NCBI RefSeq assembly: GCF_020150455.1 | Contig: NZ_CP083740.1 | Coordinates: 5,601,001-5,665,000, forward strand | Direction of reading: 5' to 3' | DNA: 64,000 bases | From: Bremerella sp. TYQ1 | Lineage (GTDB): Bacteria > Planctomycetota > Planctomycetia > Pirellulales > Pirellulaceae | In this document: positions 27,362 to 37,271 of the stretch, piece after piece | How positions within the stretch are numbered: the first letter of the stretch is position 1 | Layout of the letters: the number at the start of each line of letters is the position of its first letter | Translations under genes and position numbers: made by a program | The notes under the pieces: generated by a model | Seen by the model: only the letters and a program-made list of their open reading frames with translations | The model's database searches: none | Told to the model about the DNA's origin: nothing

Positions 27362-29974
27362 TTGTTTTTCCGGCAGCTTGGGAACTTCGTTGTTCGTTAT
27401 CCGATCGCGATCATTGCCTTTTGGGGCGTGTTTGCCGTGTCGGCGGCCGTGCTGCCTCCGCACTGGGATAACGTCACGCTCGATGGCGATCTGGCGTTTC
27501 TTCCCGCCGACTTGCCCAGCAGCCAGGCCGAACAGCTCTTCAATGATGCGTTCCCTCAGCGACAAGCGAAAAGCCAACTCGTCTTCGCCGTTTCGCGAGC
27601 GGACGAGCCCCTGTCCGAAGACGATCTACGCTTTGCCGACGAGTTAGCTTCGCCGCTGCAAAACGTCCAAGGCATTCTACAGTTTCACGCGGAAGCGGAA
27701 TCGCCGCCGTCCACGGAAACTCCGCCCGCGGAAGATGACGAGCAGCGCAAACCGTACGCCGTGGCAATGGAGGCCTGGGAAGAGTCGGCGCTACTCGATC
27801 GGGACAATTGGCATCCGCTGTGGAACATGGCGTTCACCTCTCAGCAGACGGGCGACACCGACGCGATGCAGCAGTATCGCGAGCAAGCAATCGCCATCAA
27901 TCCCAAGTTGGAAGACGAACCGCTCGAGCTTGTGCCAGCCGATCCCATGAATTGGAATCAGTTCGATGTTCTCACACGCCATACGCTTGTCCGAGGCGAC
28001 ATGCTGGCCAGCAAAGATGGACATGCCGTTCTGGTTGTGGTCGAGACTCGCAACGAGTTCATGGCGACCGACAACATTCGCATCCTGCAAGAGGCAACCC
28101 AATTTGTTGACCGCTGGCGCGAACGTGCCACCGAGGAAGGCCTTCAGCATCTTGAAATCGGCGTGACCGGCAACGCGGCTATCGGCGGCGAAATGCTGAT
28201 GGCCGCAAAGGAAAGCATCGCCAACACCGAGCTTTACACCATCCTGCTGGTCATCGTCATCTTGCTGCTGATTTATCGCGCCCCAATGCTGCTGACGGTC
28301 CCGCTGCTTTCCATCGCGGTTTCGTTCATCATCTCTTCCTGGCTGGTTGCTTTGCTTACGCAAGTTCATCTGCTGCCAGGCATGGAATGGTTCGACTTCA
28401 AGGTCTTCAAGACGTCGCGAATCTTTATCGTCGTGATCTTGTTCGGCGCTGGTACCGACTTCTGCTTGTTCCTGATCGGGCGTTACCGCGAAGAACTCGC
28501 CAAGTGCCATAACTCGCAGGAAGCGATTGCCGCTTCGATTGCAGGCGTCGGCGAGGCACTAACGGCCAGTGCAATGACCACCGTGGTAGGTCTCGGAATG
28601 ATGTTCTTCGCCGACTTCGAGAAATACCGCAACAGTGGTCCGGCGATTGGGCTTTGTCTGTTGATCACGCTGTTCACGTGCTTGACGTTGGCCCCCGCGA
28701 TCATGCGGTTCATGGGCCCGAAGCTGTTTTGGCCGTGGGGCGATTCGGCCGAATACGTCCAGAAGAGCAGGCCTGTTTCGGCTCGCTGGTGGGATCAGAT
28801 TTCGCATTGGGTTTGTTACCGCCCAGGTCTTACGTTGACGGTGGTCGTGCTGCTGCTGGGCATCATCGGCATTCCCACCATGTACGCACGCATCACGACA
28901 GGGCGAGCCGTGGAAGTTTCGTACGACTTGTTCGGCGATCTCGACAGCGACCGCATGGCGAAAGCAACCGCGCTGCGAATCCGTGACTATTTCCCTTTGG
29001 GCGAAAGTGGCCCGCTGACCATTCTCATTCGCAACGATCAAGGCGATTTCCTGGACGGGGCAGGGCAGACCGTCATCAATCAGTTGGCGACCACCACGTT
29101 CGATGCCAGCGACGATGTGCAAAGGGTTTTCACCAGCGAACAACCGCTGGGGGATCGCCCGGCCGGGTTCTCGATGTCTTCGCGCGGTCGCGATATTTGG
29201 ATGGCCAAGAATCATCGACGTACCAAAGAGTATTTCCTCGCGCAAGATAGCCAGCTGAGCGGAGAAGTCGCGATCTTGCGCGTCCTTACCGATCGCAATC
29301 CATTTTCGAACGAAGCGATCGATTTGATGAACACCATCGAAGCCGACTTGCACGCGAAGATCGAAACGCTGGACCCTCCTTGGAACCAATCCGAGATCTT
29401 CATTCGCGGTACGACCCCGTCTATTCGCGACTTGATGAAAGTCACGTCGCAGGATCAAAAGCGGATCGAGCTTGGCGTGATCGTGGCCGTGTTCCTGGTG
29501 CTGCTGATCATTTTGCGGCGGCCGTTTGTTTGTGCCTACATGATTTTATCGGTGCTGTTCAGCTACTACGTCACGCTCGGCATTACGGAGATGTTCTTCC
29601 GCACCGTCTACGCCGACAGTTACCAGGCGTTGGACTGGAAGGTGCCGCTGTTCCTGTTCGTCATCCTCGCGGCAATTGGGCAGGACTATAACGTTTACCT
29701 GGCCACGCGCGTCTTTGAAGAGCAGAAGAAGCTGGGGCTGCGCGAAGGGCTGCTACGCGGGATCTCGACCACCGGCGGCATCATCACCAGCTGCGGTTTG
29801 GTCATGGCAGGCACCTTCGCGTCGATGTGCATGGGAACGCTACTTGGCGTGATTGAAATCGGTTTCGCACTAACGGTCGGCGTGCTGCTCGATACGTTCG
29901 TCGTTCGCACCGTCATGCTCCCCTGCTTCTTGGCACTGATGAACCGAACCGTCAAAGAAGCCCCGCCCGCCTGA
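27362..29974 (+). CDS. MMPL/RND superfamily transporter
   Basis: A large inner-membrane exporter (870 residues) with the duplicated layout of MMPL proteins: one N-terminal helix, a periplasmic domain, five to six helices, then the same again. The conserved membrane Asp appears in both halves, FGAGTDFCLFLIGRYREEL and AAIGQDYNVYLATRVFEEQ. MMPL proteins move lipids or hydrophobic molecules using the proton gradient. The first periplasmic domain contains an extra segment (about 110-200) with a TPR-like stretch (HPLWNMAFTSQQTGDTDAMQ and beyond). The start is TTG at 27362, which begins the first helix properly, but the ribosome site is weak. Confidence 0.88.
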   Translation: MFFRQLGNFVVRYPIAIIAFWGVFAVSAAVLPPHWDNVTLDGDLAFLPADLPSSQAEQLFNDAFPQRQAKSQLVFAVSRADEPLSEDDLRFADELASPLQNVQGILQFHAEAESPPSTETPPAEDDEQRKPYAVAMEAWEESALLDRDNWHPLWNMAFTSQQTGDTDAMQQYREQAIAINPKLEDEPLELVPADPMNWNQFDVLTRHTLVRGDMLASKDGHAVLVVVETRNEFMATDNIRILQEATQFVDRWRERATEEGLQHLEIGVTGNAAIGGEMLMAAKESIANTELYTILLVIVILLLIYRAPMLLTVPLLSIAVSFIISSWLVALLTQVHLLPGMEWFDFKVFKTSRIFIVVILFGAGTDFCLFLIGRYREELAKCHNSQEAIAASIAGVGEALTASAMTTVVGLGMMFFADFEKYRNSGPAIGLCLLITLFTCLTLAPAIMRFMGPKLFWPWGDSAEYVQKSRPVSARWWDQISHWVCYRPGLTLTVVVLLLGIIGIPTMYARITTGRAVEVSYDLFGDLDSDRMAKATALRIRDYFPLGESGPLTILIRNDQGDFLDGAGQTVINQLATTTFDASDDVQRVFTSEQPLGDRPAGFSMSSRGRDIWMAKNHRRTKEYFLAQDSQLSGEVAILRVLTDRNPFSNEAIDLMNTIEADLHAKIETLDPPWNQSEIFIRGTTPSIRDLMKVTSQDQKRIELGVIVAVFLVLLIILRRPFVCAYMILSVLFSYYVTLGITEMFFRTVYADSYQALDWKVPLFLFVILAAIGQDYNVYLATRVFEEQKKLGLREGLLRGISTTGGIITSCGLVMAGTFASMCMGTLLGVIEIGFALTVGVLLDTFVVRTVMLPCFLALMNRTVKEAPPA

Positions 29975-30581
29975 CGTAGGTGCCGCGGGGCGATGAAGAC
30001 TGTTAGCCACAGAGCACACAGAGATCACCGAGGGACCAGAATAAGAGTCACCGGATGTGAGATATCTCCGCGTATTGGGTAGCCCTGTTTGCTTGCAAGC
30101 AGAGGAGGCGAAGCCGAATCGAGGTTTTTGTGTACGGTTTACCTTTCGATAAGACCTCTATTCGCTGCGCTCCCCAGGTTACAAGCAACCTGGGCTACCC
30201 GGTTGTCTCGCGTATTCTCTTTCCTCGGTGATCTCTGTGTCCTCTGTGGCTAATTTCTTTCTATCCGACCTGCAGCATATGAACCCTACGTGGTCGAGAA
30301 TCGATCGAACGTTGCCGCAAGAAATTCCTTCTGGCTGATTGAATCAAACGGCGATTAGGGGGATATTGTCAGTTCGCTTAGCTGTCGACGCGGTGCTTGA
30401 AATTCTTGCCGTGTCTGCCCCTATCAAGGGCTAGATCCAATCGCCGAGGTGCCGTGCACACGTCCTCGTGAGTATGTCTTCGAGGAACGCCGCGAAACTT
30501 GGGAAGTCAACGGCATCGCACCCAGTAAAACTTGGCTCGCAGCCAACCGCGTTTCCACCCAGTAGAAAAGGGAGCCCCAGC
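29975..30581. other. Long region upstream of glnA
   Basis: About 600 bases without a gene. The left part is the nested inverted-repeat element at 30003-30253. The right part should hold the glnA promoter; I found no convincing sigma54 (GG-N10-GC) or sigma70 element. Confidence 0.5.
30003..30253. repeat. Nested inverted-repeat element of about 250 bp (MITE-like)
   Basis: Outer arms 30003-30034 and 30222-30253 are 32 bases long and complementary at 30 positions (TTAGCCACAGAG at the left, CTCTGTGGCTAA at the right). Inside, a second pair starts with GGGTAGCCC (30077-30085) and ends with GGGCTACCC (30192-30200), with weaker complementarity continuing inward. The whole could fold into one long imperfect hairpin. 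There is no open reading frame, as expected for a non-autonomous mobile or palindromic element. Confidence 0.7.
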
Positions 30582-31994
30582 ATGACGCCAAAAGAAGTCT
30601 TAGCCCTCTGCCGCGAAAACGACGTGAAAGCGGTCGATTTCCGGTTTATGGATTTTCCTGGTTTGTGGCAACACTTCACCATTCCGGTCAGTCATCTCAG
30701 CGAAGACACCTTCGAGGATGGTTTGGGTTTCGACGGCTCCAGCATTCGCGGTTGGCAGACCATCAACGAAAGCGACATGTTGGTGGTGCCGCAGCCTGAC
30801 ACGGCGTTCGTCGATCCATTCACGCAACTGCCGACGCTCGTGTTGATCTGCAACATTCAAGACCCGATCACGCGGGAAGATTACTCGCGCGATCCTCGCA
30901 ACGTCTGCCGAAAAGCGGCCAATTATCTGAAGAGCACCGGCATCGCCGACACTTGCTTCATTGGCCCGGAAGCGGAATTCTTCGTGTTCGACGATGTCCG
31001 CTTCGATCAGCGCCCGCAGCATGGGTTTTATTACATCGACAGCGTCGAAGGGGAGTGGAACCGCGGCAGGGACGAAGGACCGAACCTCGGGTACAAGCTA
31101 CGTCACAAGGAAGGTTACTTTCCGGTGCCGCCAGCCGATTCGCTGATGGATCTGCGAAACGAAATGATGCAGACGATGATCGAGTGTGGCTTGAACGTCG
31201 AAGCACAGCATCACGAAGTTGCAACCGCCGGTCAGTGCGAAATTGACATGCGGTTCAACGAAATGGTGAAAATGGCGGACGACTTGCTGATCTACAAATA
31301 TGTGATCAAGAACGTCGCCAAGCGTCATAACCGCACCGCCACGTTCATGCCGAAGCCGGTCTTCAGCGACAACGGTTCCGGAATGCATACGCACTTCTCG
31401 TTCTGGAAAGAGAACGAGCCACTCTTCGCTGGCAACGGATATGCGGGCCTTAGCGAAACGGCTTTGCACGCGATCGGCGGTTTGCTGAAGCATGCCCCAG
31501 CCGTGCTGGCGTTTACCAATCCAACGACCAACAGTTACAAGCGATTGGTGCCAGGCTACGAAGCGCCAGTGAACCTGGCGTACTCGCAGCGGAATCGTTC
31601 GGCGTCGTGCCGCATTCCGATGTACAGCCCCAGCCCGAAAGCGAAACGGGTCGAGTTCCGTTGCCCCGATCCGACGTGTAATCCATACCTGGCGTTTGCC
31701 GCGATCACGATGGCAGCGATCGACGGGATTCAAAACAAGATCGACCCCGGCCAACCGCTCGACAAAGACATCTATGACTTGCCGCCAGAAGAAGCGGCCG
31801 CGGTGCCTAAAACGCCGGGCTCGCTCGACGCCGCACTCGATGCATTGGCCGACGATCACGAGTTCCTTCTTCGCGGCGACGTCTTCACCAAGGACGTGAT
31901 CGAAACATGGATCGAGTACAAACGCATCAACGAAGTCGACGCGATTCGCCTGCGTCCGCATCCGTATGAGTTCTGCTTGTACTACGACATTTAG
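30582..31994 (+). CDS. glnA: Glutamine synthetase type I
   Basis: Makes glutamine from glutamate and ammonia with ATP, the main ammonia assimilation step. The 470-residue length matches GS type I. Visible motifs: [10 protein letters not shown] (residues about 49-58), the metal-ligand strand [41 protein letters not shown], the ATP/glutamate region [18 protein letters not shown] and [10 protein letters not shown]. The adenylylation tyrosine context [10 protein letters not shown] is present (Tyr398), so activity may be controlled by covalent modification. The start at 30582 has GGGAG eight bases upstream; a longer frame to 30468 is unlikely. Confidence 0.97.
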   Translation: MTPKEVLALCRENDVKAVDFRFMDFPGLWQHFTIPVSHLSEDTFEDGLGFDGSSIRGWQTINESDMLVVPQPDTAFVDPFTQLPTLVLICNIQDPITREDYSRDPRNVCRKAANYLKSTGIADTCFIGPEAEFFVFDDVRFDQRPQHGFYYIDSVEGEWNRGRDEGPNLGYKLRHKEGYFPVPPADSLMDLRNEMMQTMIECGLNVEAQHHEVATAGQCEIDMRFNEMVKMADDLLIYKYVIKNVAKRHNRTATFMPKPVFSDNGSGMHTHFSFWKENEPLFAGNGYAGLSETALHAIGGLLKHAPAVLAFTNPTTNSYKRLVPGYEAPVNLAYSQRNRSASCRIPMYSPSPKAKRVEFRCPDPTCNPYLAFAAITMAAIDGIQNKIDPGQPLDKDIYDLPPEEAAAVPKTPGSLDAALDALADDHEFLLRGDVFTKDVIETWIEYKRINEVDAIRLRPHPYEFCLYYDI

Positions 31995-32023
31995 TTCGCA
32001 CGGAAATTTGAGTACTTGGGTGC

Positions 32024-32047
32024 CATGCTCACGTCTTCGTGGGGGCT
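32024..32047 (+). repeat. 24-bp palindrome, family copy 3
   Basis: CATGCTCACG, TCTT, then CGTGGGGGCT followed by TTT; preceded by GGGTGC. The right arm has diverged. It lies 29 bases after the glnA stop and probably works as its terminator. Confidence 0.6.
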
Positions 32048-32275
32048 TTTCTTATGCGCGATCGCCAGAAGAGAAGGGGAGGAAGGCGACCCTTATTTCA
32101 TCGCTTTGCCGCTAAGACATCAATTGTACGTAAGTATTGTCCAAGTGTACATCAAAAGTTCACCAGGTATTGCTGAGGTATTGTCGCAGGTAGGCTGTTG
32201 ATGCGGCGAGTTTGCGTTCGAAATGAGCGAGAAACAAGGGTAGAAAAAATCCCCTGCTCTCAACGCGCAAAAAGA

Positions 32276-32305
32276 AAGTGCGTAACTCCCGGGAGTTACG
32301 CACTT
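32276..32305. terminator. Perfect 30-bp palindrome, probable bidirectional terminator
   Basis: Two 15-base arms (AAGTGCGTAACTCCC and its exact complement) meet with no spacer, between convergent glnA and mtnA. There is an A-rich stretch on the left, so it could end mtnA transcription on the minus strand, 90 bases after its stop. An operator is a less likely alternative. Confidence 0.55.
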
Positions 32306-32394
32306 CTCAGAATATGTTTAGGTGCTTGTACACTTATTTGCGATAATGCGTAACAAATCTCTTTGCCGCACGATCGCTCGTTGACAATTCGATC

Positions 32395-33477
32395 TTACTC
32401 GCCAGAAATCGTCTGAGCGATATTCTCTGGCGTTACCGGGGAGATAACCCCTTTCTCGGTGATGATCCCCGCGATCAGTTCCGCAGGCGTGACATCGAAC
32501 GCAGGATTGTAGACCTGAACGTTTTCAGGGGCTGTTTGCTTGCCCATACCGTTGATGATCTCGACAGGATCACGCTGTTCGATCGGGATGCCGTCGCCGT
32601 TGGGCAGCGTCAAATCGAACGTGCTGATCGGAGCCGCGATGTAAAACGGAATACCGTGGGCCTTCGCCAGCAGTGCGACGCCGTAGGTGCCGATCTTGTT
32701 GGCCGAGTCGCCGTTGGCAGCAATGCGATCCGCCCCGGTGATGACCGCGTTAACGCGACCTTCTTTCATGACCTGGGCAGCCATGTTGTCGCAGATCAGC
32801 GTTGCGGGGATGTCTCGCTGAACGAGTTCCCAGGCCGTCAATCGCGAACCCTGTAAGAGTGGCCGCGTCTCGTCAACATAAACGTGGATCGGCTTTCCTT
32901 GATCGTGACATGTAAACATCACAGCCAAAGCGGTCCCGTAGTCGGCCGTGGCAAGCCCGCCTGCGTTGCAGTGCGTGAGGATACCATGGCCAGGGTCGAT
33001 GAGCTCGGCCCCGTGGCGACCGATGGCCCGGCAGACTTGGCGGTCGTCTTCGTGGATGAAACGAGCTTCGGCCAAGAGGGCCGCGTGGATCTCGGCAGGT
33101 GACTTGCCCGCTTCTTTTTCCTTTGCGTAGGTCGCCTTCAAGCGATCGAGTGCCCAGAACAAGTTGACCGCCGTAGGACGACTTCCAGCCAGGTACTCGA
33201 CCACTTCATTGAAGCGAGCCTCGAATTCTTCCGGCGACTTGTCGGCGACCGTTTGCAAACCAACGATCACCCCGTAGCCAGCAGCAATGCCGATGGCCGG
33301 GGCTCCCCGCACTCGCAGCATCTTGATTGCCTCCCAAACCGTTTCCACATCTCGGCATTCGATGTGGAGCAATTCGACAGGAAGCTTGGTTTGGTCGATC
33401 AGGACCAAGTGCCCATCCGTTTCGCCAACGAATTGAATGGGATCAGGAGCGGTGGTCTGGGGATTCGCAGTCGTCAT
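32395..33477 (-). CDS. mtnA: S-methyl-5-thioribose-1-phosphate isomerase
   Basis: Methionine salvage: turns methylthioribose-1-phosphate into methylthioribulose-1-phosphate. The 360-residue protein is close to the family throughout: RGAPAIGIAAGYGV, SRPTAVNLFWALDR, the catalytic Cys in ILTHCNAGGLATADYGTALAV, ETRPLLQGSRLTAWEL, and the catalytic Asp in ITGADRIAANGDSANKIGTY. The start at 33477 gives the usual length. It lies 4 bases after the ald stop on the same strand, so the two genes are co-transcribed. No other mtn genes are nearby. Confidence 0.95.
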   Translation of the reverse strand: MTTANPQTTAPDPIQFVGETDGHLVLIDQTKLPVELLHIECRDVETVWEAIKMLRVRGAPAIGIAAGYGVIVGLQTVADKSPEEFEARFNEVVEYLAGSRPTAVNLFWALDRLKATYAKEKEAGKSPAEIHAALLAEARFIHEDDRQVCRAIGRHGAELIDPGHGILTHCNAGGLATADYGTALAVMFTCHDQGKPIHVYVDETRPLLQGSRLTAWELVQRDIPATLICDNMAAQVMKEGRVNAVITGADRIAANGDSANKIGTYGVALLAKAHGIPFYIAAPISTFDLTLPNGDGIPIEQRDPVEIINGMGKQTAPENVQVYNPAFDVTPAELIAGIITEKGVISPVTPENIAQTISGE

Positions 33478-33481
33478 GAAT

Positions 33482-34585
33482 TCATGAAAGGGGTTCGTAG
33501 GGAAGATCGAAGGTGGCCGCAACCGCTTCGTTGGTTACACGACCGGAATGAATGTTGAGTGCCGTTTGCAGTTCCGGGGAATTTGCCAGCGACTTTTCGA
33601 TGCCATCGTTCGCGACCCGCAATGCCCACGGCAACGTGACATTGCACAGCGCGAACGTGCTCGTTCGGCCGACGGCGCCAGGCATGTTGGCCACGCAGTA
33701 ATGCAACACGTCGTCGATCAGGTAGGTTGGATCGCTGTGCGAAGTTGGTTTCGACGTTTCGATGCAACCACCTTGGTCGACGGCAACGTCGATGATCACG
33801 CTGCCGGGCTTCATCAGTTTGAGGTCATCTCGCGAGACCAGCATTGGAGCTTTCGCCCCAGGAATCAGCACGGCACCGATGACCAAGTCCGCTAGTTGCA
33901 ACTGATGACGAATCACGTGACGATCGCTGAACAGAACGTTCACGTTCGGCGGCATCACGTCGTCCAGATACCGCAGGCGATCCATGTTGATGTCGAGAAT
34001 GTTGACGTCGGCGTTGAAGCCTGCGGCAATCTTCGCGGCATTCGCACCAACGATTCCGCCACCAAGAATGGTGATGTGGGCGGGGGCAACGCCGGGGACG
34101 CCGCCTAGCAAGATGCCTTGGCCCATTTGCGGTTTTTCGAGGTACTTAGCCCCTTCCTGGATGCTCATGCGTCCGGCGACTTCGCTCATCGGAGTGAGCA
34201 GCGGCAGCGTACCGCGGCGATCCCGCAGCGTTTCGTAAGCAAGGCAGATCGAGCCCGAGTCGATCATCCCTTGAGTTAGCTCGGTGCTTGCCGCGAAATG
34301 GAAATACGTGAAGACGATCTGCCCTTTGCGAATGAGCGGAAACTCTTCCGGTTGAGGCTCCTTCACTTTCAGGATCATGTCGGCTTGGCTGAAGACTTCT
34401 TCGGCCGTGTCGACGAGCGTTGCCCCTGCTTCGAGATACTGTTCATTCGTAAGACCAGAGCCGATACCGGCGTCCTTTTCAATCAGGACGGTATGCCCAG
34501 CACGGACGAGTTCCTCGGCCCCCACTGGCAAAATGGCAATGCGGTACTCGTCTCGTTTCACTTCCTTCGGAATGCCAACGATCAT
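33482..34585 (-). CDS. ald: Alanine dehydrogenase
   Basis: Interconverts L-alanine and pyruvate plus ammonia with NAD(H). The 367-residue protein begins MIVGIPKEVKRDEYRIAI, with conserved VLIEKDAGIGSGLTNEQY, LKVKEPQPEEF, FTYFHFAAS, YETLRDRRGTLPLLTPMSEVAGRMS, the NAD-binding ILGGGIVGANAAKIAAGF and CVANMPGAVGRTSTFAL. Catalytic Lys and His residues sit in LKVKEP and FTYFHFA. It is the first gene of the ald-mtnA pair. Ald next to glnA may reflect nitrogen metabolism (inference). Confidence 0.97.
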   Translation of the reverse strand: MIVGIPKEVKRDEYRIAILPVGAEELVRAGHTVLIEKDAGIGSGLTNEQYLEAGATLVDTAEEVFSQADMILKVKEPQPEEFPLIRKGQIVFTYFHFAASTELTQGMIDSGSICLAYETLRDRRGTLPLLTPMSEVAGRMSIQEGAKYLEKPQMGQGILLGGVPGVAPAHITILGGGIVGANAAKIAAGFNADVNILDINMDRLRYLDDVMPPNVNVLFSDRHVIRHQLQLADLVIGAVLIPGAKAPMLVSRDDLKLMKPGSVIIDVAVDQGGCIETSKPTSHSDPTYLIDDVLHYCVANMPGAVGRTSTFALCNVTLPWALRVANDGIEKSLANSPELQTALNIHSGRVTNEAVAATFDLPYEPLS

Positions 34586-34658
34586 CAGGCTGTCTCTGCT
34601 TTCTTTCCATCAATTTGAGTGCGACTTGCACGATCACTTGGGGCTTAGGCTATTGAAA

Positions 34659-34682
34659 CATGTCCAAGCAAATGTGGACATG
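34659..34682. repeat. 24-bp palindrome, family copy 4, with compensatory changes
   Basis: CATGTCCA and TGGACATG arms around AGCAAATG or similar, flanked by TAGGC (34646) and GCCTA (34684). Compared with copy 1, the stem changes occur on both sides so that pairing is kept. It lies 77 bases after the der stop and 74 before the ald start, both minus strand. Confidence 0.55.
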
Positions 34683-34759
34683 GGCCTATTGCGCGAAATG
34701 ATGTGAAAATGACGCAACGGAATTCGTAAAGAAAGATGGAAAATCCTGGAGACAGTCGA

Positions 34760-36217
34760 CTACGCTTCCTCGTTGACGTCATCCATTTCGTCCAAGGCGA
34801 CGTCTTCGGCCGATTCGTCAACTTCCGGCAGGAACTCGTCGTCGACTTCCGAATGATCTTTCGCTTTGCCGACCTTCCCGAAATCGTCGCGCTCGTCCGA
34901 GGACTCACGTTTTTTCAGGTAGATCTTGATGGGAACTTCGGGGAAGGGGACCGCGTCGCGGAACGACGAGATCAGGTACCGCTGATAACTTTGCGAAAAC
35001 GCCTTCGGCATGTTCACCATCAGCACGAATGTCGGAGGCTGAACACCCACCTGCGTGGCGTAGTAGACTTTCGGCTTACGGTTCTTATGCAGCGGTGGCG
35101 GATGGTGGGCGATGATTTCTTTGAGAATTCGATTGAGTTCGCCGGTACCGATACGAGAAAGCGACTGCTTGTAAAGCATCTGGGCGTGATTCAGCAGCGT
35201 CTTGACGTTTTTGCCGGTTTGGCCGGTGATGAACGCGATCGGAACGTGCGACATCATCGGAAAAGTTTCGTGCAGATAGGTCGCCCAGCGTTCCGTCGGC
35301 ATCTGCGTGTTGTACAAGTCCCACTTGTTGACCACGAAAATGCATGGTTTGAATTCGTCGCTGATGTAGCGGACAAGTTGCTTGTCGACTTTGCTGATCT
35401 GCTGCGAAGCATCGAAGAACATCAGCGTCAAATCGGCGTGGCGAATGCTGCGTTCGGCGCGATGTGTGCTGTAAAAGTCGATGTCGGTCTTCACGCTTAC
35501 GCGGCGACGGAGCCCAGGCGTATCGATCGCAACGAACGATTTCCCGTCCATTTCAAAGCGAACGTCGACACTATCGCGAGTCGTCCCAGCGACTTCGCTT
35601 ACGATCATTCGTTCCGCTTGCGCCAACGTGTTGACGAAGGTGCTTTTGCCGACGTTGCGGCGACCAACGATGGCGACCTTCATTTCCGGGGCTGAGTCGA
35701 CATCGGGCATCGCTTCGGCTTCCGGAAGGCGATCGGCGATCACGTCCAGAAGATCGTTCTTATTGCGATTCTGAAGGGTACTTACCGCGACGAGTTTGCC
35801 GCGGCCGAGCTTATAGAACTGATCCGCTTCCACGTCCATGTGCGGAGCGTCTGTTTTGTTGGCGACCAGAACGACCGGTTTGTCGATCTTGCGTAAACGC
35901 TGGGCGACTTGCTGGTCGAGCGGCAGCATACCGCTGCGAACGTCCACAACAAACAATATGACATCGGCCGAATCGATCGCGATTTGAATCTGACGTTCAA
36001 TTTCGTCGGTCAGATTATCGACGTCATTAACGCCAATACCGCCGGTGTCGACGATTTCAAAAAATCGTTCATTCCACTTTTGCAGGTGGACCATGCGGTC
36101 TCGGGTGACGCCAGCAACATCGTCTACGATGGCTAATCGCCTTCCGGCGAGCCAGTTGAAGATGCTGGATTTACCAACGTTGGGACGTCCGATGATAACT
36201 ACTTGCGGTACCGCCAT
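34760..36217 (-). CDS. der: Ribosome assembly GTPase Der (EngA)
   Basis: Double GTPase needed for 50S subunit assembly. G domain 1 has GRPNVGKSS (about residue 10), DTGGI and NKTD; G domain 2 has GRRNVGKST (about 190), DTPGLRRR and NKWD; a KH-like domain with YATQVGVQPPTFVLMVN completes the family pattern. A C-terminal acidic extension of about 40 residues (rich in D and E) follows the KH domain. The start at 36217 (MAVPQVVIIGRPN) gives the normal N-terminus. Confidence 0.96.
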   Translation of the reverse strand: MAVPQVVIIGRPNVGKSSIFNWLAGRRLAIVDDVAGVTRDRMVHLQKWNERFFEIVDTGGIGVNDVDNLTDEIERQIQIAIDSADVILFVVDVRSGMLPLDQQVAQRLRKIDKPVVLVANKTDAPHMDVEADQFYKLGRGKLVAVSTLQNRNKNDLLDVIADRLPEAEAMPDVDSAPEMKVAIVGRRNVGKSTFVNTLAQAERMIVSEVAGTTRDSVDVRFEMDGKSFVAIDTPGLRRRVSVKTDIDFYSTHRAERSIRHADLTLMFFDASQQISKVDKQLVRYISDEFKPCIFVVNKWDLYNTQMPTERWATYLHETFPMMSHVPIAFITGQTGKNVKTLLNHAQMLYKQSLSRIGTGELNRILKEIIAHHPPPLHKNRKPKVYYATQVGVQPPTFVLMVNMPKAFSQSYQRYLISSFRDAVPFPEVPIKIYLKKRESSDERDDFGKVGKAKDHSEVDDEFLPEVDESAEDVALDEMDDVNEEA

Positions 36218-36402
36218 AGGGGCAGAATTCAATCAGAGGTGCGAGTATGGATGACAGGAAAGCATGAATTACTTACCCTAATATGGATCAAGTCTATTTT
36301 ACGTGCTAGGTCTGGCTGGAGTAAGGGAAAAGTTTAAAGCCTTGCAATTCCAGCTTGAAAACTCCTCCGTATCTCTCTTTTTCGGACGTCGCAAGTTCCG
36401 GC

Positions 36403-37263
36403 ATGGATGAGCCTGAAATTCGTCGAATACTGATCCAACAGGCCCAAGCCTGGCAAGCGTCCGGAGTCCAATTCGTGGCGAAACAAGCCGGGATTGCGCT
36501 TCCCGTAAGTCCACCCGCCGCACCCCCAATCGAACCAGAGCCTCAAGCATCGCAAGGAGCCCGCGAGATGCCACGACCGAAAAAGGCCACCGCAGCCCCA
36601 GCCGCGAAACCAGCGCCGATGCCGACGTTGCCGAGTTCTTCGGACGAGCCTTGGCCAAAAGAATTTGCCAAACTTTCGGCAGCGAAACGACAGGAACATC
36701 TGGATCAGCTGCAATCGACGGTGGCAGGATGTACGCTTTGTGCCGAATTGGCAAAAACTCGCACACAAACTGTTTTCGGCGTCGGCAGTGCCAAAGCAAG
36801 AATTGCTTTCTTTGGGGAAGCTCCTGGAGCGGATGAGGATCGACTCGGAGAACCATTCGTCGGACGAGCCGGGAAGTTGCTCACGCAGATTATCGAAGCT
36901 TGTTCGTTTCAGCGGAGTGATGTCTATATTCTCAACACGCTAAAATGTCGTCCTCCTGGCAATCGCAATCCGACAACGGAAGAAAATGAGAACTGTCGTC
37001 CTTATTTTGAGAGACAGTTAGAAATCATCCAGCCGGAATACATCGTTTGCCTTGGGCGATTTGCGATAACAAACCTTCTGCAGTCGGTTGCGCCGATCGG
37101 AAAGCTTCGCGGACGATTTCACCCGTATCGCGGGAGTAAGGTCGTCGTCACCTATCATCCCGCGTACTTGCTGCGAAATCCTTCGGCTAAGAAAGATGTC
37201 TGGGAAGACATGAAGATGATGCTGAAGGACATGGGCGTGGCGATTCCCAAGCCGTCGAAGTAA
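36403..37263 (+). CDS. Uracil-DNA glycosylase, family 4, iron-sulfur type
   Basis: Removes uracil from DNA. The 286-residue protein has the [4Fe-4S] cysteines of family 4: the first pair in CTLC (about residue 109), later ones in [19 protein letters not shown]. Active-site motifs [20 protein letters not shown] and the C-terminal TYHPAYLLR are present. The N-terminal 100 residues include a Pro/Ala linker not usual in short members. Start uncertain: ATG 36403 is chosen, with a TTG at 36355 as the alternative. It converges on the kinase gene, with 8 bases between. Confidence 0.9.
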   Translation: MDEPEIRRILIQQAQAWQASGVQFVAKQAGIALPVSPPAAPPIEPEPQASQGAREMPRPKKATAAPAAKPAPMPTLPSSSDEPWPKEFAKLSAAKRQEHLDQLQSTVAGCTLCAELAKTRTQTVFGVGSAKARIAFFGEAPGADEDRLGEPFVGRAGKLLTQIIEACSFQRSDVYILNTLKCRPPGNRNPTTEENENCRPYFERQLEIIQPEYIVCLGRFAITNLLQSVAPIGKLRGRFHPYRGSKVVVTYHPAYLLRNPSAKKDVWEDMKMMLKDMGVAIPKPSK

Positions 37264-37271
37264 CCCCGTGA

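Larger units (their letters stand above)
31995..32394. other. Convergent glnA/mtnA intergenic region
   Basis: 400 bases between convergent genes, holding the palindrome copy at 32024 and the perfect palindrome at 32276. Otherwise I see no gene. Confidence 0.5.

Noticed and set aside
30360..30580. Sigma54 promoter for glnA
   Set aside because: No GG-N10-GC pair with the right flanks was found.
32016..32201. 61-codon frame downstream of glnA
   Set aside because: It begins within the palindrome copy 3 and has no coding character.
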